A stretch of 64,000 nt of DNA from contig NZ_CCYK01000007.1 in the NCBI RefSeq assembly GCF_000826105.1, forward strand, positions 372,001 to 436,000. Direction: 5' to 3'. How positions within the stretch are numbered: the stretch's first letter is position 1; every line of letters begins with the position of its first letter. The notes beneath the pieces were generated by a model, which was given only the letters and a program-made list of their open reading frames with translations, was not told the DNA's origin and ran no database searches. This DNA comes from Pseudomonas massiliensis (GTDB lineage: Bacteria; Pseudomonadota; Gammaproteobacteria; Pseudomonadales; Pseudomonadaceae). A program made the position numbers and the translations under genes. Positions 36,968 through 45,335 of the stretch are shown piece after piece.

Positions 36968-37531
36968 TCACTCCCGCACCGCTTGCGCCCAGAGCACTTC
37001 CTCTACGCCTTCGATGCGGGCGATCATCCGCGCCGCCACGAAGAGCAGGTCGGAGAGGCGGTTAAGGTAAGCCAGGCCAACAGCCTCCAGTGGTTCTTCG
37101 CGATGCAGCTGCTGGCAACGGCGCTCGGCGGTACGGGCCTGGCTGCGGCACAGGTGGGCCTGGGCTACACGCACCGAGCCTCCGGGCAGGATGAAGTTGC
37201 GTAACGGGCCCAATACCTCGTTCCATTCGTCGATGCTTTTTTCCAGCAGGGCTACGTCCTCGGCCTGCAACGCTCGGTAACCAGGCATCGCCAATTCTCC
37301 GCCAAGGTCGAACAAACGGTGCTGGCAGGGAGTCAGGGCATCGCTGATGGCCGCCAGGGCGGAGTCATTGGCCAATTGCGCCAATAGCAGGCCCAGCTGA
37401 CTGTTGAGCGTATCCACTTCGCCCATGGCCTCGACGCGAGGGTGGTCCTTGGCTACCCGCCGGCCGTCGCCAAGGCCTGTCTCTCCGCCGTCGCCGGTGC
37501 GGGTATAGATCTTCGAAAGGCGGTTCCCCAT
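36968..37531 (-). CDS. PduO-type cob(I)alamin adenosyltransferase
   Basis: A 187-residue PduO/ATR-type enzyme. The N-terminal ATP-binding loop is KIYTRTGDGGETGLGDG; the later RTAERR and LNRLSDLLFVAARM segments are family signatures. It adds the adenosyl group to cobalamin. It starts one base after the stop of the sensor kinase gene upstream on the same strand, so both should share a transcript. No corrinoid biosynthesis genes are nearby, so a salvage role is likely. Confidence 0.92.
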   Translation of the reverse strand: MGNRLSKIYTRTGDGGETGLGDGRRVAKDHPRVEAMGEVDTLNSQLGLLLAQLANDSALAAISDALTPCQHRLFDLGGELAMPGYRALQAEDVALLEKSIDEWNEVLGPLRNFILPGGSVRVAQAHLCRSQARTAERRCQQLHREEPLEAVGLAYLNRLSDLLFVAARMIARIEGVEEVLWAQAVRE

Positions 37532-37532
37532 G

Positions 37533-39563
37533 TCACTGTCCTTGCGTGGCGCTGGAAGCAGTCGGTTGCACCAGGGGCAAGCGCAGCGTGAAGCAGGTGC
37601 CCACGCCCTGGGTCGACTGCACTTCCATTTGCCCCTTGTGGTTGTTGGTGATGATGAAATACGACACCGAGAGCCCCAGCCCCGTGCCCTGGCCTACTTC
37701 CTTGGTGGTGAAGAAAGGTTCGAACATGCGTTTGCGGACGCTCTCGGGCATGCCGACGCCGTTGTCTTCGACCTGTACCTCCGCCCAGGGTCCATTGAGG
37801 CGAGTGCGCAAGGTGATGCGCCCGGGGTCGTTGGGGTGTTCACGCTGGTGAATGGCCTGGGCGGCGTTCTTCAACAGGTTGAGCAGCACCTGCTCCAACT
37901 CGTTGGCGGTGCCAGGCACAGGCCCCAGGCGAGGGTCGAACTGGCGCACGATGGATTGGCCGCGGAAGTCGAAGCCGATGCTCAGGTCGAAGTCGTTGCT
38001 GGCGATTTCCACCGCCTGCTCGATAAGGGCGGGGAGGTCGCAGGGCGCCATCTGCCGGTTGCTCCGCCGGCTGAAACTGAGCATGTGAGTCACGATTTTC
38101 GCCGCCCGCGCGCCGGCGCCATGAATGCCTTCGAGCAGCCCGGGAATATCCCGTGCTGCCAGATAGTCGTTGACCTTGGCCAGCGACACGCCTACCGCCT
38201 CGGCCTGCTCCAGGTTCTTCGGCAACTCTGCCGAGAGACGTCGGCGGATGTTCTGCACGTTGTGAAGGATGGCGCCCAGCGGGTTATTGATCTCGTGAGC
38301 CATGCCGGCGGCGAGGCCACCGACGGAAAGCATCTTTTCCGACTGCACCATCATGTCTTCCAGGGACAGGCGCTGGGTGATGTCGTCAATACGAATCACC
38401 ACCCCGCGCCCCGCGCTGCCGGTCAGCGGGTAGAAGGTGAGGGCATAGTGGTGAGGCACCTCGCCGCGCTGCCAGGTGACCCGCTCGATCTTCGCCACAC
38501 GGTGCTGTTCTACCGTGCTCTTGAGCTGCGGCAGATAGGGCTTGAGTGGTTCGAAGGCAAGGAAAATGGGCTGGTTCAGGGCTTCGTCCAGGGGCGTGCC
38601 GGAAAGCGCGCTGGCTTCCTTGTTCCATTGGGTCACGTAGAGCTGCTCATCCAGGGCGATCAACGCCGACGGCATGGAATCGATGATGCTGTTGAGGTAA
38701 TTCTGAAACCCGGTGAGCTTTTTCTCGATCTTGCTGCGCACCTGCACTTCCAGTTCGAGCTTGCGGTTGGTATGTCGGGTTTCCTCCGCCAGGCCCTGGG
38801 CCGCGTCGTAGGCGGCCTGGGAGTCGTCCCTGGCGCGCTTGAGCTGTTGCTCTCGGGCTTCCATGCGCGACAGCATGGTATTGAACGCCGCGGCCAGGCT
38901 GCCGATTTCGTCCTGGTTGCCCGGCCGGGCGCGCAGCGCGTAGTTCTCTTCCCGAGTGACCTGGCGGGTGAGCTCTTCGAGCTGATAGATAGGGCGTGTG
39001 ATCAAGCGCCGAATCTGCCGCGCGATCACCATCCACAGCAGTACGCTGAACACCAGTATCCCCACGCTGGCAGTGAAGGTGCCGGTATAGAACGCCATGG
39101 GCAATTCGCTGCTGGCGATCAGTAACAGATGCCCGGGCGGGCCTCCGGCCACCCCAGGCAAGGGCGCCAGCTCGGTAGTGCGAAATTCGGTAAGGCGCCA
39201 CTCCGGCAAGTCATCGAAGTGCTTGGGCAGGCTCAGTTTGCTGCCATGTTGCAGCTGAGCCAGGCGCTCGCCAGTGCTGCCATACACGGCTGCCGCGCGC
39301 AATGGCGTGTAGCTGTCCAGGCTTTTCAGCAGGGCATTGGCCGCCTCGGCATCGGCCAGGGCTCGCTGGGCAAGCTGTGGCTGGGCCGCCAGCTTGCCGA
39401 TGGTCTGCAGGGCCTGGGGCGCCATGCTTTCGTGGGAAATCCAATAGGCCGCCGTGATGAAGGTCAGATTGGCCACCACCAGGACGGTCACCATCAATAC
39501 CAGCAAGGCGGCGAGCAGCTTCTGCCCGACTGGAAGGTTTTCAAGACGTTGTCGCAAAGGCAT
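37533..39563 (-). CDS. Membrane sensor histidine kinase (HAMP-PAS-HisKA-HATPase)
   Basis: A 676-residue sensor kinase. Membrane helices near 15-38 and 155-178 flank a periplasmic domain of about 115 residues; then HAMP, a coiled coil, a PAS domain (from about 275) and the kinase core. The phosphoacceptor is His423 in GMAHEINNPLGA; N-box NLLKNAAQA and G-boxes DNGVGMPE and GQGTGLGLSVS are intact. No response regulator gene is adjacent apart from the degenerate receiver/GGDEF gene two genes upstream, so the partner is unknown. ATG at 39563 gives MPLRQRLENLPVGQKLL. Confidence 0.92.
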   Translation of the reverse strand: MPLRQRLENLPVGQKLLAALLVLMVTVLVVANLTFITAAYWISHESMAPQALQTIGKLAAQPQLAQRALADAEAANALLKSLDSYTPLRAAAVYGSTGERLAQLQHGSKLSLPKHFDDLPEWRLTEFRTTELAPLPGVAGGPPGHLLLIASSELPMAFYTGTFTASVGILVFSVLLWMVIARQIRRLITRPIYQLEELTRQVTREENYALRARPGNQDEIGSLAAAFNTMLSRMEAREQQLKRARDDSQAAYDAAQGLAEETRHTNRKLELEVQVRSKIEKKLTGFQNYLNSIIDSMPSALIALDEQLYVTQWNKEASALSGTPLDEALNQPIFLAFEPLKPYLPQLKSTVEQHRVAKIERVTWQRGEVPHHYALTFYPLTGSAGRGVVIRIDDITQRLSLEDMMVQSEKMLSVGGLAAGMAHEINNPLGAILHNVQNIRRRLSAELPKNLEQAEAVGVSLAKVNDYLAARDIPGLLEGIHGAGARAAKIVTHMLSFSRRSNRQMAPCDLPALIEQAVEIASNDFDLSIGFDFRGQSIVRQFDPRLGPVPGTANELEQVLLNLLKNAAQAIHQREHPNDPGRITLRTRLNGPWAEVQVEDNGVGMPESVRKRMFEPFFTTKEVGQGTGLGLSVSYFIITNNHKGQMEVQSTQGVGTCFTLRLPLVQPTASSATQGQ

Positions 39564-39611
39564 CACAGGTCCGGCTCTCGGGTAACCGGCCGAGTGTAGC
39601 AAAGGGTGGGC

Positions 39612-40532
39612 TCAGTTCGTCGGCAGGTGGCGCGCGGCCAGGTAGTCGATCAGCCGATGGTGCAGGGCTTCGAGGCGGGGCATGGTCAGGCCGAGGGAGG
39701 CGGCTCGCCCGCAGGCGTAGCTGATCAGGTAGGCGATTTCCGTCCGGCGGCCAGCAGCCACGTCCTGGTACATGGAGGAATAATTGGCCGCCGTCGCAGT
39801 GACGATGCGCTCCACTTCCAAGGCCAGGCTCTCGGCGGCTTCGGCTTGGCCCGCCGCCTGCAGCAGGGCAGTAAGCTCGTCACAAAGGGCGTTCACCGCC
39901 TCGGCATGGTCGCTCAAGGCACCGTTGCGGCACTGATGCAGTACGGTAAGGGGGTTTATGGCGCAATTGACCGCCAGCTTGCGCCAGAGACGGCCGAGGA
40001 TGTGTGGCGTCCATTGGTGAGGAATGCCTGCCTGCGCCAGGTCCGCCAGCCAGGCCGGTGCCTGGGCATCGCCCGGCCGACCGAGCCAGGTGAAGCCTTG
40101 GCCGGCGAATACCACGCTACCGTCTGCCTGGCACCAGGCACCTTCGGTAGTGGAGCCATAAACGACCTGGGCTTCTGGCAACGCCTCGGATACGGCCTGC
40201 TGGCTGCCCAGGCCGTTTTGCAGGAGCACTACGGTCGCTCCTGGCACCAGGCGCTGGCGCACGCCGGCCACGGCCGCGGCGACGTCATAGGCCTTGCAGG
40301 TCACCAGCAAGCGTTCGATCGGGGTGGCCGCGGCCGCGGTCTCGGCAGGCAAGGCCGCGGTGAAGGCGTGGCCGTTTTCAATCAGGCGCAGGCCAGGGCC
40401 CTCAAGGTACTGTTCCAGCCGTGAGGCAGAGCGCAGGATCAGCCGTACCGGCAAGCCGGCGCGCGCCAGCCGGCACGCCCAGAGCGTGCCCACGCTGCCG
40501 GCGCCAAGCAGGTGCCATGACCGAGTCGCCAT
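39612..40532 (-). CDS. 2-dehydropantoate 2-reductase family (PanE-like)
   Basis: A 306-residue NADPH-dependent reductase of the ketopantoate reductase family. The nucleotide-binding loop LLGAGSVGTLWACRLA is at residues 8-23; the catalytic lysine is in WRKLAVNCAINPLT. If it is the true PanE, it makes pantoate for coenzyme A; several paralogues exist in pseudomonads, so the substrate is not certain. It starts three bases after the stop of the degenerate GGDEF gene and precedes the sensor kinase. Confidence 0.87.
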   Translation of the reverse strand: MATRSWHLLGAGSVGTLWACRLARAGLPVRLILRSASRLEQYLEGPGLRLIENGHAFTAALPAETAAAATPIERLLVTCKAYDVAAAVAGVRQRLVPGATVVLLQNGLGSQQAVSEALPEAQVVYGSTTEGAWCQADGSVVFAGQGFTWLGRPGDAQAPAWLADLAQAGIPHQWTPHILGRLWRKLAVNCAINPLTVLHQCRNGALSDHAEAVNALCDELTALLQAAGQAEAAESLALEVERIVTATAANYSSMYQDVAAGRRTEIAYLISYACGRAASLGLTMPRLEALHHRLIDYLAARHLPTN

Positions 40533-40535
40533 GGT

Positions 40536-41486
40536 TCAGCCCTTGGCGGGCAGCCGCCGCGCGTTGACCAGGCCTGTGGCGTAGGCGTCCTGCAGCAGCC
40601 GACTGGCTTCACCGAACAGGCTCACCGGCTCGATCGGCAGGCTTTTCTCGTCCAGGCCCACCAGGCTGATGCCAGCACGGACGTCAATCAGCCCGGCGCT
40701 GGTCATGAAGCCCTTGAGATTGAGCCCGTCATGCAGGCGCTTGAAACTGCTGGGCGCGCACTCCTGCAAGCTGCGCGGAAGGGTAAGAAGCACGAAATGA
40801 TGGTCGTCCAGCCGCGCGAGCACATCCAGCGGCCTGACCATTTGCTGCAATCGACGCCCCACACCCTGGAGCAATTCATCGTAGAATTCGTCGCCGTGGT
40901 CCTGCTGCAAGGTTGCGGCGTTCTGCAGGCCGATCAGCAGGTAGCACAGGGCACCACCCCGGGCCTGGATCTGCCGCAGGCAGTCGTCGAGCTTCTGGCG
41001 CAGGTAGCGGGCGTTGCCCAGGCCGGTGAGAGGGTCTACCAGGTTGCGCTGTTCAAGACTGGCGATATTATCGCGCAGCAGGCGGTTTTCCCGGCGGGTC
41101 CGTTGCAACAGGCTATACAACCGATCACCGGCATGCACCCGGCTCAGCAGGTGCGCCTGGAACTGGTCTGGCGGTAGCACGTCATCCACGCCCAGGTCGG
41201 CGGTCTCGTCCAGCAGATGCGCGCTGGGGCGCGGATCTACCAGGATGATCCAGGTATGGTCCTGGGTGGCTTCGTCCAGCAGGCGAACCTGGGAAGCCAG
41301 GCGCAACCCGGCGTCGCCCGCGGTGACCAGGACGTTGGCCGACCGCTGGTCCAGCTCCGTGAGGGCCTGGCTGGCGGTACTCAGGCGCAGGTCGGCATAG
41401 CCGCCTGCCTGCAACCGCATGGCAGCCTCTTGGCCCAGGTCGGCCTCGTCGAAGGCCAGGAGGATGCTCAGGTTCGGGTTGGACAT
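40536..41486 (-). CDS. Degenerate receiver plus degenerate GGDEF-domain protein
   Basis: A 316-residue protein. Residues 1-120 resemble a CheY-like receiver but seem to lack the phospho-Asp (VLVTAGDAG at that place) and the usual conserved Lys (DDVLPPDQF). Residues 145-300 resemble a diguanylate cyclase, with LVDPLTGLGNARYLRQKLDD, but GGDEF is replaced by LDDHHF. It is therefore probably not an active response regulator or cyclase and may act as a binding or scaffold protein. First gene of a minus-strand operon with panE-like, kinase and adenosyltransferase genes; divergent from yajQ, which encodes a c-di-GMP-binding family protein. Confidence 0.88.
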   Translation of the reverse strand: MSNPNLSILLAFDEADLGQEAAMRLQAGGYADLRLSTASQALTELDQRSANVLVTAGDAGLRLASQVRLLDEATQDHTWIILVDPRPSAHLLDETADLGVDDVLPPDQFQAHLLSRVHAGDRLYSLLQRTRRENRLLRDNIASLEQRNLVDPLTGLGNARYLRQKLDDCLRQIQARGGALCYLLIGLQNAATLQQDHGDEFYDELLQGVGRRLQQMVRPLDVLARLDDHHFVLLTLPRSLQECAPSSFKRLHDGLNLKGFMTSAGLIDVRAGISLVGLDEKSLPIEPVSLFGEASRLLQDAYATGLVNARRLPAKG

Positions 41487-41589
41487 CTAACGCTCGCAAT
41501 AAGGGAGTGCCGCGATCTAACGCAAACAATGCTATCCCTTGGCGGTTGCCGAAGTTGCGAGGAAAGCATGTCGCAATGCTGGCACTCGT

Positions 41590-41595
41590 TATAAT
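41590..41595 (+). promoter_or_regulatory. -10 element of a candidate yajQ promoter
   Basis: An exact TATAAT lies in TCGTTATAATGATC, about 100 bases before yajQ. No convincing -35 is seen at 16-18 bp. Confidence 0.45.
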
Positions 41596-41697
41596 GATCC
41601 GTGCTTTTGGTCGTCAAGCCAGGCTAACGGGTTTATTGCGCTCAACCGACAAAAACACCCAACAGCTGTCTGTTTTGTAACAAACTGGAGAATTTGA

Positions 41698-42183
41698 ATG
41701 CCCTCGTTCGACGTAGTGTCTGAGTTGGACAAACACGAAGTGACCAATGCCGTCGACAATGCCATCAAGGAATTGGACCGCCGTTACGATCTCAAAGGCA
41801 AGGCGCAGATGGCCTTCAACGACAAGGACAAGACTGTGAACCTCACCGCGGAGGCCGAGTTCCAGCTCGAAGCCACGCTGGAGATCCTGCGCATGGCGTT
41901 GGTCAAGCGCAAGATCGACGTACAGTGCCTGGAGGTGAAAGAGCCTTACGCCTCAGGCAAGGAGATGAAACAGGACATCGTGCTGCGCGAAGGCCTGGAC
42001 AAGGAAATGGCCAAGAAAATCGTGGCCCGCATCAAGGATGCCAAGCTCAAGGTGCAGGCCGCCATCCAGGGCGAGCAGGTGCGCGTCACCGGCAAGAAAC
42101 GCGATGATTTGCAGGAAGCGATCGCGCTGCTGCGTGGCGAACAATTCGGCATGCCGCTGCAGTTCAACAACTTCCGCGACTGA
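41698..42183 (+). CDS. yajQ: YajQ family nucleotide (c-di-GMP) binding protein
   Basis: A 161-residue YajQ protein, complete, starting [22 protein letters not shown]. It has two RNA-binding-like alpha/beta domains with [13 protein letters not shown] and [18 protein letters not shown] near the end. Homologues in Xanthomonas and Pseudomonas bind cyclic di-GMP and affect virulence gene expression. A CTGGAGAA site precedes the ATG. It is transcribed away from the degenerate GGDEF gene. Confidence 0.95.
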   Translation: MPSFDVVSELDKHEVTNAVDNAIKELDRRYDLKGKAQMAFNDKDKTVNLTAEAEFQLEATLEILRMALVKRKIDVQCLEVKEPYASGKEMKQDIVLREGLDKEMAKKIVARIKDAKLKVQAAIQGEQVRVTGKKRDDLQEAIALLRGEQFGMPLQFNNFRD

Positions 42184-42277
42184 TCGAAGCGGAACCATCA
42201 GGGGGCGTCCGGCGTCGGACGGCTGTCAACGGTGGCGATGTCCTCGCCCCGGATAGCTCAAGCTGGAGGCTCTCCCT

Positions 42278-43150
42278 ATGGATTTGAACGCTCAACTGGA
42301 TCATCTCGTCCGAGCTTCCCAAGCATGGATACCGATGATCATGGAGTACGGCAGTCGCGTACTGCTGGCAGTAGTCACTCTCTGCATCGGCTGGTGGCTG
42401 GTGAACAAGGTCACCTACGAGATCGGCAAGCTCCTGGCTCTGCGCCATGCCGACCTGGCGCTACAGGGGTTCATCAGCACCCTGGCCAATATCATCCTCA
42501 AGGTGTTGCTGCTGGTCAGCGTGGCATCGATGATCGGTATCGAAACCACCTCCTTCGTGGCCGCCATCGGTGCCGCCGGCCTGGCCGTGGGCCTTGCGCT
42601 GCAGGGGAGCCTGTCGAACTTTGCCGGTGGCGTGCTGATCCTGCTGTTTCGTCCTTTCCGCATCGGCGACTGGATCGAGGCCCAAGGTGTTTCCGGCACT
42701 GTAGACGCGATCCAGATCTTCCATACGGTGCTGCGCACCGGCGACAACAAGACGGTGATCATCCCCAACGGGAATCTCTCCAATGGCATCATCACCAATA
42801 CCAATCGCCAGCCTACCCGCAAGATCACCCTGGACATCGGTGTCGACTACGACGCCGACCTGCAGAAAGGGCAGCAAGTGCTGCTCGAACTCGCCCAGGA
42901 TCCTCGCGTGTTGCAGGACCCTGCCCCTGAAGCGGTGGTTGCGGCCCTGGGCGACAGTGCCATTACCCTCTCGCTGCGTTTGTGGGTGAACACCGCGGAT
43001 TACGGCGGGGTACTCAACATGCTCAACGCTCAAGTGCGTGACCGCCTGCGCGCGGCCGGCATCGACATTCCGTTCCCGCAGCGCGTCGTGCGCCTGGTCC
43101 AGGAACAACAAGACGGCACCCCGCCACCCACGGCGCCATCCATTCGCTGA
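42278..43150 (+). CDS. mscS: Small-conductance mechanosensitive channel, MscS type
   Basis: A 290-residue MscS channel with three membrane helices (about 24-48, 66-88 and 92-115). The third helix carries the Gly/Ala-rich pore face AAIGAAGLAVGLALQGSLSNFAGG, followed by the FRPFRIGDWIE and PNGNLSNGIITN beta-domain blocks. It releases solutes on hypo-osmotic shock. It is close to the basic E. coli MscS size. It ends convergently with ampG across a REP-like pair. Confidence 0.93.
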   Translation: MDLNAQLDHLVRASQAWIPMIMEYGSRVLLAVVTLCIGWWLVNKVTYEIGKLLALRHADLALQGFISTLANIILKVLLLVSVASMIGIETTSFVAAIGAAGLAVGLALQGSLSNFAGGVLILLFRPFRIGDWIEAQGVSGTVDAIQIFHTVLRTGDNKTVIIPNGNLSNGIITNTNRQPTRKITLDIGVDYDADLQKGQQVLLELAQDPRVLQDPAPEAVVAALGDSAITLSLRLWVNTADYGGVLNMLNAQVRDRLRAAGIDIPFPQRVVRLVQEQQDGTPPPTAPSIR

Positions 43151-43233
43151 GGTTGCCTACCCACGCGGGAACGAAGCTCCCGAATGGGCTGACACGGTAT
43201 AGCGCCGACCCCCTTCGCGAGCTCCGCCTGACG

Positions 43234-43281
43234 GCTTCGCCCAGCTCCTACCCGGTGTGCGGCGTAGGAGAGGGGCGAAGC
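43234..43281. repeat. Inverted REP pair between convergent mscS and ampG
   Basis: Arms GCTTCGCCCAGCTCCTAC (43234-43251) and GTAGGAGAGGGGCGAAGC (43264-43281) are nearly complementary. The segment CGAAGCTCCCGAAYGGG occurs twice nearby, near 43170 and 43276. The pair may also act as a transcription stop. Confidence 0.65.
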
Positions 43282-43327
43282 TCCCGAACGGGTGTGAGGC
43301 ATGACACATGGCAACTGCCGTTGCCTG

Positions 43328-44845
43328 CTACGATTCACCTTCCTCAGCCTGGTGATAGCGCCAGTGAAGCAGGATCAGCACCAGGGTAGGCAGGCCCATC
43401 AGAGCGGTGATGAGGAAGAAATTGTGGTAACCGTATTTCTCTACCATCACGCCCGAATAGCCCCCGATCAACCTGGGCAGCAACAGCATGATCGAGCTCA
43501 GCAGCGCATATTGGGTGGCTGAGAACTTCAGGTTGGTGAGGCTGGACAGATAGGCGACGAAGGCCGACGTGGCCAGGCCGGAACTGAGGTTGTCGAGCGA
43601 GATGGTGACCACCAGCATGCGCAGGTTGGGGCCCATGTCCGCCAGCATCAGGAACAGTATATTGGTGGCCGCCGAGGCGGCGCCGCCGATGAACAGGATC
43701 GGCATGATCCCGAAACGTACGATCAATAGCCCGCCGGCACCGGCACCCAGCAGCGTCATCACCAGGCCGAACAGCTTGCTGACGCTGGCGATCTGGTCTT
43801 TGGTAAAGCCCTGGTCGATATAAAACACATTGGCCATTACCCCCATGACCGTATCGGACATCCGGTAGGTGGCGATCAGGCCAAGCAGTAACAGCGCCTG
43901 CCAACGGTAGCGCAGGATGAAGTCGTTCACCGGCGTCAGCACCGGGGCCAGTCCGCGTCGGCCCAGGGACGACAGGCACAGCCCGGTGAGCAGGATGTAC
44001 AGCAGGGCGCGCAGGAAGGCCCGGTCCTCGAGCAGCAGGTCCAGCAGGCTCATGTCACCGCTGATCAAATCAGCGAAATCCGTGTTGTACAGCTGGGTGA
44101 ACATGGCCGGAACCGATACCAGCAGGATAATCAGCACCACCACCGAGGCGATCTGGTGGACGAACCCATAGCGGGCCGCGGACAGCTGCGTGCGCAGCGG
44201 CACAGGTGGCTCGCGCATCAAGAGGCTGGTCACCAGCGCCGGGACCATCAGCACGCCGAAGAGCAGGTAAGTCCCGGCCCAGGCACGATGCAGGTAGGCG
44301 AAACCGGTGGAGCCGAACCATTCGGCGAAAAACAGCGCCCCGGCCGTTGCGAGCAGCGCGGCGACTCGATAGCCCGCCATGTAGCTCGCGGCCAGCGCGG
44401 CCTGACGCTGGTCCCCAGCGATCTCCAGGCGGTAGGCGTCCACAGCGATGTCCTGAGTGGCCGAGGCGAAGGCGACCACCACCGCGATGGCGATCAACCA
44501 GGGCAGATGCTTCTGCGGGTCGCAAAAGCTCATGCCGATCAAGCCGAGGATGACCAGGGCCTGGGCCAGGACCAGCCAGGAGCGGCGACGGCCCAGCCGG
44601 GAGAGCAACGGCAGGCGCCATTGGTCCAGCAGCGGGGACCATACCCATTTGAAGGCATAGGCAAGCCCGATCAGGCTGGCGTAACCGATGGTTTCCCGGG
44701 CCACGCCGGCCTCACGCAACCATACGGAGAGGGTTGAAAACACCAGCATGTAGGGCAGGCCTGAGGCGAAGCCAAGAAGCAACAGCACCAAGGTGGAGGG
44801 GCTGGCATAGGCGGCCAGCGCGGCGCGCCAGGTTTTACCGGGCAT
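43328..44845 (-). CDS. ampG: Muropeptide permease AmpG
   Basis: A 505-residue major facilitator protein with at least 12 membrane helices. The start SPSTLVLLLLGFASGLPYML and ETIGYASLIGLAYAFKWVWSPLLDQWRLP are characteristic of AmpG, which imports anhydromuropeptides for wall recycling and so feeds AmpR/AmpC induction in pseudomonads. ATG at 44845 gives MPGKTWRAALAAYAS; a start at 44872 is possible but less like the family. Confidence 0.93.
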   Translation of the reverse strand: MPGKTWRAALAAYASPSTLVLLLLGFASGLPYMLVFSTLSVWLREAGVARETIGYASLIGLAYAFKWVWSPLLDQWRLPLLSRLGRRRSWLVLAQALVILGLIGMSFCDPQKHLPWLIAIAVVVAFASATQDIAVDAYRLEIAGDQRQAALAASYMAGYRVAALLATAGALFFAEWFGSTGFAYLHRAWAGTYLLFGVLMVPALVTSLLMREPPVPLRTQLSAARYGFVHQIASVVVLIILLVSVPAMFTQLYNTDFADLISGDMSLLDLLLEDRAFLRALLYILLTGLCLSSLGRRGLAPVLTPVNDFILRYRWQALLLLGLIATYRMSDTVMGVMANVFYIDQGFTKDQIASVSKLFGLVMTLLGAGAGGLLIVRFGIMPILFIGGAASAATNILFLMLADMGPNLRMLVVTISLDNLSSGLATSAFVAYLSSLTNLKFSATQYALLSSIMLLLPRLIGGYSGVMVEKYGYHNFFLITALMGLPTLVLILLHWRYHQAEEGES

Positions 44846-44887
44846 GGACGAAGGTGTGCCTCGAATCTGCAAAACAAAGCGCGCACT

Positions 44888-45259
44888 CTAACCGCTGTAC
44901 TCGCCCGGGCGCCAGCCATGGCGCGCGATATCCACGCGATTCCCGCTAATCGATACGCCTTCCTCGCGCAGCCGCGCGCGCTGTTCATCGCCGCTGGGGC
45001 TGCCGGCGGGCAAGCTCAAACGCCCGCCGGCGGCGATGACCCGATGCCACGGCAGCGTCGACCCTGCCGGCAGTTGGCTCAACTGTCGGCCCACCCAGCG
45101 CGCCGCGCGTCCCAGGCCGGCCAGGCGGGCCAGATCGCCGTAGGTCACTACCCGCCCCGTCGGCACCGCCGCCAGGGTGCTATAAAGGGCTTGCCGACGA
45201 GGATCGGGTAACGACTCGGTTACATTATTGGAGGCCAGGGGCCGGAACTCATCGCGCAT
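44888..45259 (-). CDS. Alkyltransferase-like protein (ATL), MGMT fold without the active Cys
   Basis: A 123-residue protein with the O6-alkylguanine-DNA alkyltransferase helix-turn-helix fold. The usual PCHR is PWHR at residues 70-73, so it cannot accept alkyl groups. ATL proteins bind O6-alkylguanine and pass the damage to nucleotide excision repair. The rest of the DNA-binding region (GRVVTYGDLARLAG and SPSGDEQRARLREEG) is intact. It lies upstream of ampG on the same strand with a 42-bp gap. Confidence 0.92.
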   Translation of the reverse strand: MRDEFRPLASNNVTESLPDPRRQALYSTLAAVPTGRVVTYGDLARLAGLGRAARWVGRQLSQLPAGSTLPWHRVIAAGGRLSLPAGSPSGDEQRARLREEGVSISGNRVDIARHGWRPGEYSG

Positions 45260-45335
45260 GGCTTGGTCAGTCCTGAGTCATTCGTTATCACGGGGATAAC
45301 GACGATCTTCCACGAAACCGAGCCAACAGTCGCCT

